Assembly (NCBI GenBank): GCA_900470805.1
Contig: UCCA01000012.1
Location: 124,001-188,000 of the forward strand
Direction: 5' to 3'
From: Hyphomicrobiales bacterium
GTDB lineage: Bacteria; Pseudomonadota; Alphaproteobacteria; Rhizobiales; Rhizobiaceae
DNA: 64,000 bases
The notes below the pieces were generated by a model that saw nothing but the letters and a program-made list of their open reading frames with translations, was not told the DNA's origin and made no database searches. Positions 29,001 through 37,641 of the stretch are shown one piece after another (within the stretch, counting starts at the first letter, position 1; each line of letters begins with the position of its first letter). Both the position numbers and the translations under genes were made by a program.

Positions 29001-29140
29001 TCGTACACCTGCGGTCTGCTGAGGTAGAACTGGCGCGCGCAGCGCAAAGCTGGAAAATCCGCCACTGATGGCGCGCCGAAGCAAAGTCGTCACATCGGCT
29101 AAAAAACCGTGCCGCATCCGCCGTAATGGTAAAGGCACGA

Positions 29141-29221
29141 TCAGGAGAACGCCCAAAGCCCTGATGCGATCAGGCCCAGAAACATTAGAATAACGATGGT
29201 TTTCTCGGTCGTTGCACTCAC
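29141..29221 (-). CDS. Possible 26-aa single-pass membrane peptide
   Basis: GTG at 29221 preceded by AGGATAA opens a 27-codon frame, MSATTEKTIVILMFLGLIAS and then GLWAFS. A short polar N-terminus and one hydrophobic helix make a plausible small membrane protein. Nothing else supports it, and chance cannot be excluded at this length. Confidence 0.35.
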   Translation of the reverse strand: MSATTEKTIVILMFLGLIASGLWAFS

Positions 29222-29719
29222 GGAATTATCCTGTTTCTGGGGTGGTCTTTGCGCCGCTACAAGCTTGCCGAAACCCTGGAGCTGGCGGCCTCGCCTTCAA
29301 CGGCGGCGAGAGACAGATGCCACGCCACCTCTTCCCGCATACCGATGCTGGAGCTCAGCGTATTTCGTTCAGCATATTGTCCGGTCGGCTGGATTGCGTG
29401 GGTATCACACCTGAAAAATTACAAGATTTGAGAATATCCTTCCCTAACCGGTTTAGACGCCAGTTTTAACCTGAGACACGCAAAGTGGTCCGCGCATGGG
29501 CATTTCTGGCATCCGGTCCCACCGAGCCTCAATCCGCGACGGCTGCGGACATTCCCTATAAAAAGAGTAGAATTTTATGCTGGCCATTCGTACTGGCGCC
29601 GAAGGCTTTTTCATTCGTCGCAGCGAATGTGGATCGCCGTACTTGGCTTTCATTTTGGCCATTTGAAAGGATGTGGCTGTCCGAGGTTCGCCTCATCCAG
29701 CACGACGGGAAACACCACA
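29222..29719. other. Intergenic leader region upstream of metQ
   Basis: About 500 bases without a convincing gene. Two overlapping plus-strand frames (72 and 85 codons) lack ribosome sites. The metQ promoter must lie here. I looked for a SAM-II type riboswitch core and did not recognise one. A/T-rich tracts occur near 29410-29440 and 29560-29580. Confidence 0.5.
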
Positions 29720-30556
29720 ATGAACAAGAACACGTCACCGAAACTGAACCTCACACGCCGCGCAAGTCTTGGCGCAATTGCTGTGTCCGCCGCCGCGATC
29801 GCGATCTTTGCAGCACCGCTGCCGTCCTTCGCCGAAGACAAGTCGATCAAGGTCGGCATCATCAGCGGCGAAGACGAAGACGTCTGGCGCGTTGTCGTCG
29901 AACAGGCCGCGAAGACCGGCCTGAAGATTGAAACGGTCGTATTCAACGACTACACGCAGCCGAACGAAGCGCTTGAGCGCGGCGAGATCCAGGCCAACGC
30001 CTTCCAGCACCAGCCATACCTTGACAACCAGATCAAGCAGAACGGCTACCACATCGTCAACGTCGGCTATACCGGCGTCTGGCCGATCGGGCTTTATAGC
30101 AAGAAGATCAAATCCATTGCCGACATTCCTGAAGGTGCCGCGATCGGCGTGCCGAATGACCCGTCGAACGAAGGCCGCGCGCTGCGCGTGCTGCAGAATG
30201 AGGGCGTGATCAAGCTGAAGGAAGGAACCGGCATCCTCGCAACCGTCGCCGACGTGACTGACAATCCGAAGAAGGTTCAGATCAAGGAACTTGATGCTGG
30301 CGTCGTCGGTCGCGCCATCGACGATCTGGACGCTGCGGTCGTCAACACCGATTGGGCCTTGAAGAGCGGACTGTCGGCATCTGACCGCATCGCGCAGGAG
30401 CCGATAGCGGACAATCCCTATCGCAACTTCATCGCCGTCAAGGCCGACACCAAGGATGAGCCTTGGGTGAAGAACCTTGTCTCGGCTTATCAGAACGATG
30501 CCGTCAAGGCGGAATTCGACAAGGTTTACAAGGGAACTGGTCTCAGCGCCTACTAA
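29720..30556 (+). CDS. metQ: Methionine ABC transporter substrate-binding protein MetQ
   Basis: 278 aa NlpA/MetQ-family binding protein. The start at 29720 (MNKNTSPKLNLTRRASLGA) has GACGGGAAA upstream. A Sec signal is cut near SFA-ED, without a lipobox cysteine, so it is a soluble periplasmic form rather than a lipoprotein. The mature protein begins KSIKVGIISGEDEDVW and carries the family segments ANAFQHQPYLDNQ and PNDPSNEGRALRVLQ. Methionine (or its sulfoxide) is the usual ligand. It is the first gene of metQ-metN-metI, unlike the E. coli order metNIQ. Confidence 0.88.
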   Translation: MNKNTSPKLNLTRRASLGAIAVSAAAIAIFAAPLPSFAEDKSIKVGIISGEDEDVWRVVVEQAAKTGLKIETVVFNDYTQPNEALERGEIQANAFQHQPYLDNQIKQNGYHIVNVGYTGVWPIGLYSKKIKSIADIPEGAAIGVPNDPSNEGRALRVLQNEGVIKLKEGTGILATVADVTDNPKKVQIKELDAGVVGRAIDDLDAAVVNTDWALKSGLSASDRIAQEPIADNPYRNFIAVKADTKDEPWVKNLVSAYQNDAVKAEFDKVYKGTGLSAY

Positions 30557-30591
30557 GCAACGACCCGCGCCAATCAACAGGCGTCCAGAAC

Positions 30592-30625
30592 AAAGCGGTC
30601 CGGGCTTCCATGCCTGGGCCGCTTT
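30592..30625 (+). promoter_or_regulatory. Stable hairpin between metQ and metN
   Basis: A 14-bp stem (30592-30605 with 30612-30625) contains two G-T wobbles and a TTCCAT loop, with no T tract after it. Its place after a binding-protein gene suggests 3'-end stabilisation of metQ mRNA and lower metNI expression. Confidence 0.6.
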
Positions 30626-30648
30626 CAGCGTTCCCGAAGGGAAAGACA

Positions 30649-31734
30649 ATGAACTCATTTGTTTCCGCGCCCGCGGTGACGGTATCAACGGGACAAGACG
30701 CCCAAGAGGTGGTCCGCCTCGTCGATGTGCGACGACAGTTCGGCACCACGGCGGCGCTTGACGGCATATCGCTGACGGTCCCCAAGGGAGAAATCCTCGG
30801 GATTATCGGCCGCAGCGGGGCTGGCAAGTCGACCCTGATCCGTTGCCTCAACGGCCTCGAACGCCCGGACAGCGGTGAGATTCTCATCGAAGGCCACAGC
30901 ATCGGCGGGCTTAGCGAGAAGGCTTTGCAGCCGCTGCGCCGTCGCGTCGGCATGATTTTCCAGCATTTCAATCTGCTGTCGGCGAAGACCGTCGAGGAGA
31001 ATGTGGCGCTGCCGCTGAAAATCTCAGGCGTCGGCAGAGCCGAGCGACTGAAGCGCGCGCATGAACTGCTCGATCTGGTCGGCCTCGCCGAAAAGGCAAA
31101 ATCCTATCCGTCGTCTTTGTCAGGCGGACAAAAACAGCGTGTCGGCATTGCCCGCGCCCTCGCGGCGCGGCCTGCCCTGTTGCTCTCAGACGAGGCGACT
31201 TCGGCGCTCGATCCGGAAACGACGCGGTCCATTCTCGCACTACTGAAAGACATCAACCGCAAGCTTGGTCTGACTATCGTGCTCATCACGCACGAGATGG
31301 AAGTGGTGCGAAGCATCGCCGATCGTGTGGCGGTCATCGACGCCGGTCGCATTGTCGAAGAAGGCAAGGTTTGGTCTGTCTTCGCCAATCCGGAAGCGAC
31401 CATTACCCGCAGCCTGTTGTCCGGCATCCGTCCGCAACTGCCTGAACAGATAGCTGCTCGTCTGTCTCCGACGACAGGCGCGGCAGCGATCCTCAGCATT
31501 GATCTGGCAGGCCCGGAAGCAAAGGGCAGTCTGTTCGCCGACCTATCCGCAGAGTTGCCGCATTCGTTTCGGCTGATTCATGGCGGCATCGATCACATCC
31601 AGGACCAGCCGGTGGCGCGGCTCTTCATTTCCGTTCCGATGCAGGACGCCGCACTGAAGGGCAAGGTTCAGCAATTTCTGGAGGCGCGTGCAGCACGCGT
31701 GGAGGTACTTGGCTATGACACCGATCATGTTTGA
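30649..31734 (+). CDS. metN: Methionine ABC transporter ATPase MetN
   Basis: 361 aa. Walker A GRSGAGKSTLIR, Q-loop MIFQHFNLLSAKTV (the AKTV form is typical of MetN), signature LSGGQKQRVGIARAL, and Walker B LLLSDEATSALD with the MetN-specific Ser-Asp-Glu-Ala wording. The C-terminal 80 residues form the NIL regulatory domain, through which methionine inhibits transport in MetN proteins. The ATG at 30649 follows GAAGGGAAAG. It overlaps metI by 20 bases. Confidence 0.94.
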   Translation: MNSFVSAPAVTVSTGQDAQEVVRLVDVRRQFGTTAALDGISLTVPKGEILGIIGRSGAGKSTLIRCLNGLERPDSGEILIEGHSIGGLSEKALQPLRRRVGMIFQHFNLLSAKTVEENVALPLKISGVGRAERLKRAHELLDLVGLAEKAKSYPSSLSGGQKQRVGIARALAARPALLLSDEATSALDPETTRSILALLKDINRKLGLTIVLITHEMEVVRSIADRVAVIDAGRIVEEGKVWSVFANPEATITRSLLSGIRPQLPEQIAARLSPTTGAAAILSIDLAGPEAKGSLFADLSAELPHSFRLIHGGIDHIQDQPVARLFISVPMQDAALKGKVQQFLEARAARVEVLGYDTDHV

Positions 31735-32368
31735 TCTTCTGATGCGCTCGCTTTGGGAAACGATTGTCATGACCGGCGCATCCGGCCTGATCTCGCTGAT
31801 CTTTGGCTTGCCGCTTGGCTTGGCGCTAGTGGTGACCAGTAAAGGCGGCTTGGCGGAGCAGAGTTGGGTCAACAGCGTTCTTGGCGCCATCGTCAACGGG
31901 TTCCGCGCGGTGCCGTTTATCATCCTGCTGGTCGCGCTCATTCCACTCACTCGCCTGATTGTCGGCACGGCGCTCGGCACATGGGCTGCGATCGTCCCGC
32001 TGGCCATTGCCGCGACACCCTATTATGCCCGCATCGCCGAAGTGTCGCTTCGTGAGGTTGATCGCGGACTGATCGACGCCGTCCGGGCCATGGGTGGAAA
32101 CCGATGGACTGTCATCCGCGAGGTGCTTGTGCCGGAAGCACTGCCGGGCATTGTCTCCGGCTTCACCGTGACGTTGGTGACCTTGATCGGTGCATCGGCA
32201 ATGGCCGGCGCGATCGGTGCGGGCGGGCTTGGCGATCTTGCCATACGCTATGGATATCAGCGGTTTGAGACCGCGGTCATGGTCGCTGTCGTCGCCGTTC
32301 TCATCGTCCTTGTTTGCGGTATCCAGTGGTTCGGAGATCGTTTGGTCAGGCGGCTTGACCACAGATGA
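31715..32368 (+). CDS. metI: Methionine ABC transporter permease MetI
   Basis: 217 aa membrane protein with about five hydrophobic segments. The start at 31715 (MTPIMFDLLMRSLWETIVMT) lies within the end of metN behind GTGGAGG. ALGTWAAIVPLAIAATPYYAR, the cytoplasmic EAA loop VRAMGGNRWTVIREVLVPEAL, and GLGDLAIRYGYQRFE are typical MetI segments. It pairs with MetN as a homodimeric channel. Confidence 0.93.
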   Translation: MTPIMFDLLMRSLWETIVMTGASGLISLIFGLPLGLALVVTSKGGLAEQSWVNSVLGAIVNGFRAVPFIILLVALIPLTRLIVGTALGTWAAIVPLAIAATPYYARIAEVSLREVDRGLIDAVRAMGGNRWTVIREVLVPEALPGIVSGFTVTLVTLIGASAMAGAIGAGGLGDLAIRYGYQRFETAVMVAVVAVLIVLVCGIQWFGDRLVRRLDHR

Positions 32369-32525
32369 TCGAGCATGCTTTGGGGAGAGACAGACAACGC
32401 CTTTTCGACACCCGTAATTAGAAAAATTTTCGACGAATGGCGCTATCGACGCACGCCGCGAGGCTGCCGCCCCGGTGGCAAACCACTATAAGTCTTCCAA
32501 CATTTTACAGGAGAGGGATTCCATA

Positions 32526-34121
32526 ATGTCATACGCAAACGGCCGCCTCAAACTATGCGGCGCGGCAATTATCGCGGCATTGCTGTCGACCACGTTCATG
32601 AGCAACGCTGTGGCTGCGACGCCCGACAATGCACTGGTGGTCGCACAGTCGATCGACGATGCCGTCAGCTTCGACCCCGCCGAAGGCTTCGAGCTCACGA
32701 CCGTTCAATCCTTCAACAATATCTACCAGCGCCTCATTCAGTCCGACCGAACCGACGCGACCAAGATCGTCCCCGCGCTTGCGAGTTCCTGGACAGCAGG
32801 CACAGATGGCAAGAGCCTGACTTTCAAGCTCGATCCCGCCGCGAAATTCGCATCTGGCAACCCGCTGCGCCCCGAGGACGTGATCTTCTCGTTGTCGCGC
32901 GCAGTGAAGCTCAACAAGTCCCCGGCCTTCATTCTAAACGAACTTGGCTGGAAGGCCGAGACCGTCGACAAGGCCATCGAGAAGGTCGACGACACAACCG
33001 TCAAGCTGACCTGGACCGCCGAGGTTGGGCCGTCTTTTGCCCTATCGTTGCTGACGGCTCCAATCGCCTCGATCGTCGATGCGAAGACCGTTGAAGCACA
33101 GGTCAAGGACGGCGATTTCGGCAACGCATGGCTGAAGACCAACTCCGCCGGCAGCGGCGCTTTTGCAATCGCCAACTACACGCCGCATGAAGCGCTGGTC
33201 CTGCAGGCCAACCCGACCTCGACGGACAAGCCAAAGCTGGAAACCGTGATCCTGCGCAACGTTCCAGACGTCGGCGCCCGCCGCCTGCTGGTTGAACAGG
33301 GCGATGCCGACATTGCCCGCGGCCTTTCCGCCGACCAGATCGACGCACTGAAAACGAAACAGGGCCTCAAGGTGCTGGCGGTTCCCTCGGCGCGCACCGA
33401 TTATATCCTCATCAACTCCAAGGCCAATCCGACGCTCGGCAATCCCGCCTTCTGGGAGGCGGCCCGCTACCTCGTCGACTACAACGGCATTGCCAAGGAT
33501 CTGCTGCGTGGCCAGAGCCAGGTCCACCAGGCCTTCCTGCCGGTCGGCTTCCCGGGCGCCGTCACCGATACGCCGTTCAAGCTCGATGTCGACAAGGCCA
33601 AGAAGGTTCTCGCGGACGCAGGCATCAAGACGCCGGTGAAGGTTCAGTTCATCGTCTTCAACGACCAGCCCTTCCTGTCGATCGCCCAGTCGCTTCAGTC
33701 GAGCTTCGCCAAGGCGGGCATCGAACTCGATATCCAGCCGGGTGTCGCCAGCGAGATCTACGCAAAGGGGCGCTCCGGCAAATACGAGATGACGCTGCGT
33801 TACTGGATTCCGGATTATTTCGACCCTCATTCCAACGCGAGCGCCTTCGCCATCAACCGCGACAACTCCACCAACACCGCGGCAAAATATGCCGGCTGGG
33901 TCATCCCCGAGCTGACCGACGAGACGCTGGCAGCCGTCAAGGAGCAGGACGCCGCCAAGCGTGTCTCGCTCTACGAGGATCTGCAAAAGAAGGTGCAGAA
34001 GAGCTCGCCCTTCGTTTTCATGCTTCAGGGCAGCGATCAGGTCGTGCTAAGCGACAAGATCAAGAACTACGTTCAGGGCCTGAATGCTGACCAGGTCTAT
34101 TACGACAAGGTGGAAAAATAA
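32526..34121 (+). CDS. Opp/Dpp-type ABC substrate-binding protein (531 aa)
   Basis: SBP_bac_5 family protein with a Sec signal (cut near AVA-ATPD, about residue 32). The standard family block is visible: VVAQSIDDAVSFDPAEGFE, QSFNNIYQRLI, PALASSWTAGTDGKSLTFKL and FASGNPLRPEDVIFSLSR. The ATG at 32526 is preceded by AGGAGAGGG. The ligand may be a peptide, glutathione-like or other sulfur compound. The position between metQNI and the sulfur-salvage operon favours a sulfur source, but the sequence alone does not say. Confidence 0.88.
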   Translation: MSYANGRLKLCGAAIIAALLSTTFMSNAVAATPDNALVVAQSIDDAVSFDPAEGFELTTVQSFNNIYQRLIQSDRTDATKIVPALASSWTAGTDGKSLTFKLDPAAKFASGNPLRPEDVIFSLSRAVKLNKSPAFILNELGWKAETVDKAIEKVDDTTVKLTWTAEVGPSFALSLLTAPIASIVDAKTVEAQVKDGDFGNAWLKTNSAGSGAFAIANYTPHEALVLQANPTSTDKPKLETVILRNVPDVGARRLLVEQGDADIARGLSADQIDALKTKQGLKVLAVPSARTDYILINSKANPTLGNPAFWEAARYLVDYNGIAKDLLRGQSQVHQAFLPVGFPGAVTDTPFKLDVDKAKKVLADAGIKTPVKVQFIVFNDQPFLSIAQSLQSSFAKAGIELDIQPGVASEIYAKGRSGKYEMTLRYWIPDYFDPHSNASAFAINRDNSTNTAAKYAGWVIPELTDETLAAVKEQDAAKRVSLYEDLQKKVQKSSPFVFMLQGSDQVVLSDKIKNYVQGLNADQVYYDKVEK

Positions 34122-35204
34122 GTGCAAGCTGCGGATATCCGCACGCAATCCGACACTGAAAACTCCCGTCGGCCAATCGGCCGGCGGGGGTTCTCTTTGT
34201 TGTGGGGTCTCTCGCGCTGGCTGTGGTCCTGTGCGCTGACGCTGCTCGGACTTGCGATCGTCACCTTCTGCATGACACGGCTTGCGCCGATCGACCCTGC
34301 CCTGCAGCTGGTCGGCGATCATGCCAGCCAGTCGAGCTATGACGCGGCGCGTCTGGCGCTCGGTCTCGATCAGCCTCTTCCTGTGCAGTTCCTGCGGTAT
34401 CTCCAGGCCGCGATCTCCGGCAATCTCGGCCAGTCGATCTCCACCGGCCAACCCGTCGCGCTAGATATCGCCCGCACGTTTCCCGCAACCATCGAGCTGG
34501 CGACGGCAGCAATCATCCTTGGCTCCGTCGTCGGGCTGGCGCTCGGCATAGCGGCCGGCATGAAGCCTGGAACGTGGATCGACGCAATGGCACGTGTGGT
34601 CTCGCTGTTTGGCTATTCGGTTCCGATCTTCTGGCTCGGGCTGCTGATGCTCCTCCTCTTCTACGCCCGCCTTCACTGGGCGCCAGGCCCCGGCAGGCTT
34701 GACGTCGTGTTCCAGTATACGGTGAAGCCGGTCACCGGCTTTGCCGTCATCGATGCCTGGCTTTCCGGCAAGGCCGGTGCCGTTCGAGACGTCTTCGCAC
34801 ATCTGGCGCTCCCGGCGACTGTTCTTGCACTGCATGCTCTAGCCGGCATCTCCAGGCTGACGCGTGCCGCCGTGCTCACAGAGCTTGGCCAGGAATATGT
34901 GACGACCGCGCGCGCCAAGGGTGCCAGCCTTGGCCGCGTCGTCTTCGTGCATGTCCTTCCCAATATTTCCGGCACCCTGATCACAGTCGTCGCGCTGGCC
35001 TATGCCAGCCTGCTTGAGGGCGCCGTGCTGACCGAAACGGTCTTCGCGTGGCCTGGGATCGGCCGCTATCTTACGACCGCGATGTTTTCCGGTGACATGC
35101 CGGCGATCCTCGGCGCGACGCTTGTCGTCGGCAGTTCCTTCGTGCTGCTAAACGCCTTGACCGATCTTACCGTCAGCAACATCGGAAAGGATCGGGTGCG
35201 ATGA
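34122..35204 (+). CDS. Opp/Dpp-type ABC permease 1 (DppB-like)
   Basis: 360 aa with a GTG start immediately after the binding-protein stop, read from AAGGTGG. About six membrane helices. The periplasmic Asn/Asp loop region is followed by SGNLGQSISTGQPV, the GYSVPIFWLGLLMLLLF helix, and the EAA loop region YVTTARAKGASLGRVVFVHVL. The C-terminal TETVFAWPGIGRYLTTAMF is diagnostic for DppB-like permeases. It overlaps the second permease by four bases. Confidence 0.9.
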   Translation: MQAADIRTQSDTENSRRPIGRRGFSLLWGLSRWLWSCALTLLGLAIVTFCMTRLAPIDPALQLVGDHASQSSYDAARLALGLDQPLPVQFLRYLQAAISGNLGQSISTGQPVALDIARTFPATIELATAAIILGSVVGLALGIAAGMKPGTWIDAMARVVSLFGYSVPIFWLGLLMLLLFYARLHWAPGPGRLDVVFQYTVKPVTGFAVIDAWLSGKAGAVRDVFAHLALPATVLALHALAGISRLTRAAVLTELGQEYVTTARAKGASLGRVVFVHVLPNISGTLITVVALAYASLLEGAVLTETVFAWPGIGRYLTTAMFSGDMPAILGATLVVGSSFVLLNALTDLTVSNIGKDRVR

Positions 35205-36058
35205 GCCTTGCAGTCGTATCACTCGTTCGCCCGACATCCGTCGCCCGCCGCATTCTGCGGTCGCCATCGTCAGCTACCGGCGCACTGATCATCTTCGTGG
35301 TGCTCGCCGCGGCGCTGTTGGCGCCTTTGATCGCGCCTTATGATCCCAACCTGCAGGAAACCGCGAACCGCCTCGCCGCTCCAAGCGCCAGCCACCTCCT
35401 CGGCACCGACGCGTTCGGACGCGATCTCCTGTCGAGGATCCTTTATGGCGCCCGGCCAACCCTCTTGCTGGTGCTCTTCGTCATCGTGCTGATGGCACCG
35501 ATCGGCATTGTCGTCGGTATTCTGGCGGGCTATTTCGGCGGTATCGCCGAGCGCGTTCTGATGCGCATCACCGATATCGTCATGTCCTTTCCGCGGCTGC
35601 TGCTGGCCTTTGCCTTCGTTGCGATCATGGGGCCCGGTCTGCTGAACGGCGCGTTGGCGCTCTCCCTGACAAGCTGGCCAGCTTACGCCCGGCAAGCCAG
35701 GGTCGAGACGACGGCGCTGAAACGCAGCGATTATCTTGCCGCCGCCGAAATGGTGGGTATCAGAGGTATCCGATTGCTGTGGGAACATGTCCTGCCGCTG
35801 GTTCTTCCTTCTGCCATCATCCGGCTGGCGCTCGATCTGTCTGGCATCATCCTTGCCGCCGCCGGCCTCGGATTTCTGGGGTTGGGCGTCCGGCCGCCAA
35901 CTGCGGAGTGGGGATCGATGGTGGCCGAAGGCACGCAGGTCATTTTCGATCAGTGGTGGATCGCCGCCGTACCGGGCTTTGCCATCCTCATCACGTCGCT
36001 CGGCTTCAATCTCGTCGCCGACGGGCTGCGCGACATACTGGACCCTCGCCATGACTGA
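35201..36058 (+). CDS. Opp/Dpp-type ABC permease 2 (DppC-like)
   Basis: 285 aa. The N-terminus has HLLGTDAFGRDLLSRILYGA and GRDL wording typical of DppC, then VIVLMAPIGIVVGILAGYFGG, the EAA motif segment DYLAAAEMVGIRGIRLLWEHV, and LGLGVRPPTAEWGSMVAEG near the end. It forms the heterodimeric channel with the upstream permease and overlaps the next ATPase gene by eight bases. Confidence 0.9.
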   Translation: MSLAVVSLVRPTSVARRILRSPSSATGALIIFVVLAAALLAPLIAPYDPNLQETANRLAAPSASHLLGTDAFGRDLLSRILYGARPTLLLVLFVIVLMAPIGIVVGILAGYFGGIAERVLMRITDIVMSFPRLLLAFAFVAIMGPGLLNGALALSLTSWPAYARQARVETTALKRSDYLAAAEMVGIRGIRLLWEHVLPLVLPSAIIRLALDLSGIILAAAGLGFLGLGVRPPTAEWGSMVAEGTQVIFDQWWIAAVPGFAILITSLGFNLVADGLRDILDPRHD

Positions 36059-36884
36059 GCCCCTGCTTGCCGTCGATGACCTGAGGATCGCTTTCCCGTC
36101 GGATGCCGGTCCGATTGAGGTGGTCAAATCGACGTCCTTCACGATCGGCCGGGAAATCGTGGCGTTGGTCGGAGAGTCGGGATCCGGCAAATCGATGACC
36201 GGTCGCGCCATTATGGGACTGCTGCCAAGTCGGGCGAAGGTGACGGCAAGGACCCTGTCTTTCGAGGGCCGGGATTTGACTGGATTGACCGCCGGCGCAT
36301 GGAACGGCCTGCGCGGCAGCGACTTGGCCCTGATCCTGCAGGATCCGAAATTCTCCCTCAATCCGGCTCACCGCGTCGGTCGCCAAGTCGAGGAGACGTT
36401 GCTGCTCCATACTAGGCTGTCGGCGGCAGAGCGCCGTGATCGCGCGCTTGATATGCTGGAGAAAGTCGGACTACCCGATCCCGTCCGCGTTTACGCCAGC
36501 TATCCGGCAGCCCTTTCGGGTGGCATGGGGCAGCGGGTGATGATCGCCGCCATGCTGGTAAACCGGCCGAAGCTGATCATCGCCGACGAGCCGACCTCCG
36601 CGCTCGACCGGGACCTTCAGGACCAGATCTTGACGCTCCTACGATCGCTGACGGAGGAATTCGGCATGTCGCTGCTGCTGATCAGCCATGATCTGCAGCA
36701 GGTTGCCCGCTATGCCGATCGCGTTCTGGTCATGCGTCAGGGCCAGATCGTCGACCGTCTAGCCGCCGCCGGCCTTTCCGACGCGCAGTCGTCTTACACC
36801 AGGGGCCTCTGGTCGGCGCGACCTTCGGCAGCAACCTACGGAACACGGCTTCCTACACCAGACGCCGCAGGCGGCACGCCATGA
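36051..36884 (+). CDS. Opp/Dpp-type ABC ATPase 1 (DppD-like)
   Basis: 277 aa. ATG at 36051 inside the permease gene (MTEPLLAVDDLRIAF). Walker A GESGSGKSMTG, Q-loop ILQDPKFSLNP, signature LSGGMGQRVMIAAML and Walker [12 protein letters not shown] are intact, and the H-loop reads LISHDL. The C-terminus is shorter than in full-length DppD and lacks the cysteine-rich [4Fe-4S]-type tail. It overlaps the partner ATPase by four bases. Confidence 0.9.
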   Translation: MTEPLLAVDDLRIAFPSDAGPIEVVKSTSFTIGREIVALVGESGSGKSMTGRAIMGLLPSRAKVTARTLSFEGRDLTGLTAGAWNGLRGSDLALILQDPKFSLNPAHRVGRQVEETLLLHTRLSAAERRDRALDMLEKVGLPDPVRVYASYPAALSGGMGQRVMIAAMLVNRPKLIIADEPTSALDRDLQDQILTLLRSLTEEFGMSLLLISHDLQQVARYADRVLVMRQGQIVDRLAAAGLSDAQSSYTRGLWSARPSAATYGTRLPTPDAAGGTP

Positions 36885-37582
36885 GCGCGCTCTCCGTCGA
36901 GAACCTCTCCATCGTCTTCAACGGCAAGGCTGGAGGCTTCGCAGCTGTCGATGACATCAGCTTCGATGTCGCAGAGGGGGAAACATTTGGCCTGATCGGG
37001 CCATCCGGCTGCGGCAAGACGACGGCCCTGCGTGCCGTCGCCGGTTTGAACCTTGGTTGGAGCGGTGCGATCGCAGCTTTCGGTGCGTCGCTGCAACCCG
37101 GCCGGAAGATAACAGGTTCGCTACGCCGCGATATCCAGATGGTCTTCCAGGACCCCTATTCCTCGCTGCACCCGCGCCACCGTATCCGCCGCATCCTTGG
37201 CGAGCCGCTGGCGCTTGCTGGTAGTGTCAACGTGGAAGAAGAGTTAGGCAGCGCGCTGGATCGCGTCGGGCTCAGTGCCGACATTGCCGGCCGTTATCCA
37301 CATCAGCTGTCAGGTGGCCAACGACAGCGTGTCGCCATCGCTCGCGCCCTGCTGCTGAAGCCGCGACTTCTGCTGCTTGACGAGCCGACGTCGGCACTCG
37401 ACGTTTCCGTGCAAGCCGGCATCCTCAATCTTTTGAGCGACTTGAAGCGTGATCACGGCATGACGCTGCTGCTCGTCAGCCACGACCCGGGAGTGGTCGC
37501 TCACATGTGCGACCGAGCCGTGGAAATGGGCAAAGGGAAAATCCGGCGCACTCTCACACGCGCGGATCTCGAACTCCTTTAG
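36881..37582 (+). CDS. Opp/Dpp-type ABC ATPase 2 (DppF-like)
   Basis: 233 aa, with Walker A GPSGCGKTTALR, Q-loop MVFQDPYSSLHPRH, signature [15 protein letters not shown], Walker [15 protein letters not shown] and H-loop LVSHDPG. The YSSLHPR wording is typical of DppF/OppF partners. It is the last gene of the Opp-type operon, and the stop lies 59 bases from the end of the convergent PLP enzyme gene. Confidence 0.9.
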   Translation: MSALSVENLSIVFNGKAGGFAAVDDISFDVAEGETFGLIGPSGCGKTTALRAVAGLNLGWSGAIAAFGASLQPGRKITGSLRRDIQMVFQDPYSSLHPRHRIRRILGEPLALAGSVNVEEELGSALDRVGLSADIAGRYPHQLSGGQRQRVAIARALLLKPRLLLLDEPTSALDVSVQAGILNLLSDLKRDHGMTLLLVSHDPGVVAHMCDRAVEMGKGKIRRTLTRADLELL

Positions 37583-37641
37583 CGCTTCATCGGCAAATTC
37601 CGACGATCTCGCTTTCAGCGTGCCTCTAGACCGTATCAGCC

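Noticed and set aside
29222..29719. SAM-II riboswitch upstream of metQ
   Set aside because: I could not find the conserved pseudoknot core sequences; only a covariance search could settle it.
35270..36361. 363-codon minus-strand frame over the Opp-type permease and ATPase genes
   Set aside because: It spans two genes on the other strand and has Gln/Asp/His-rich shadow composition.
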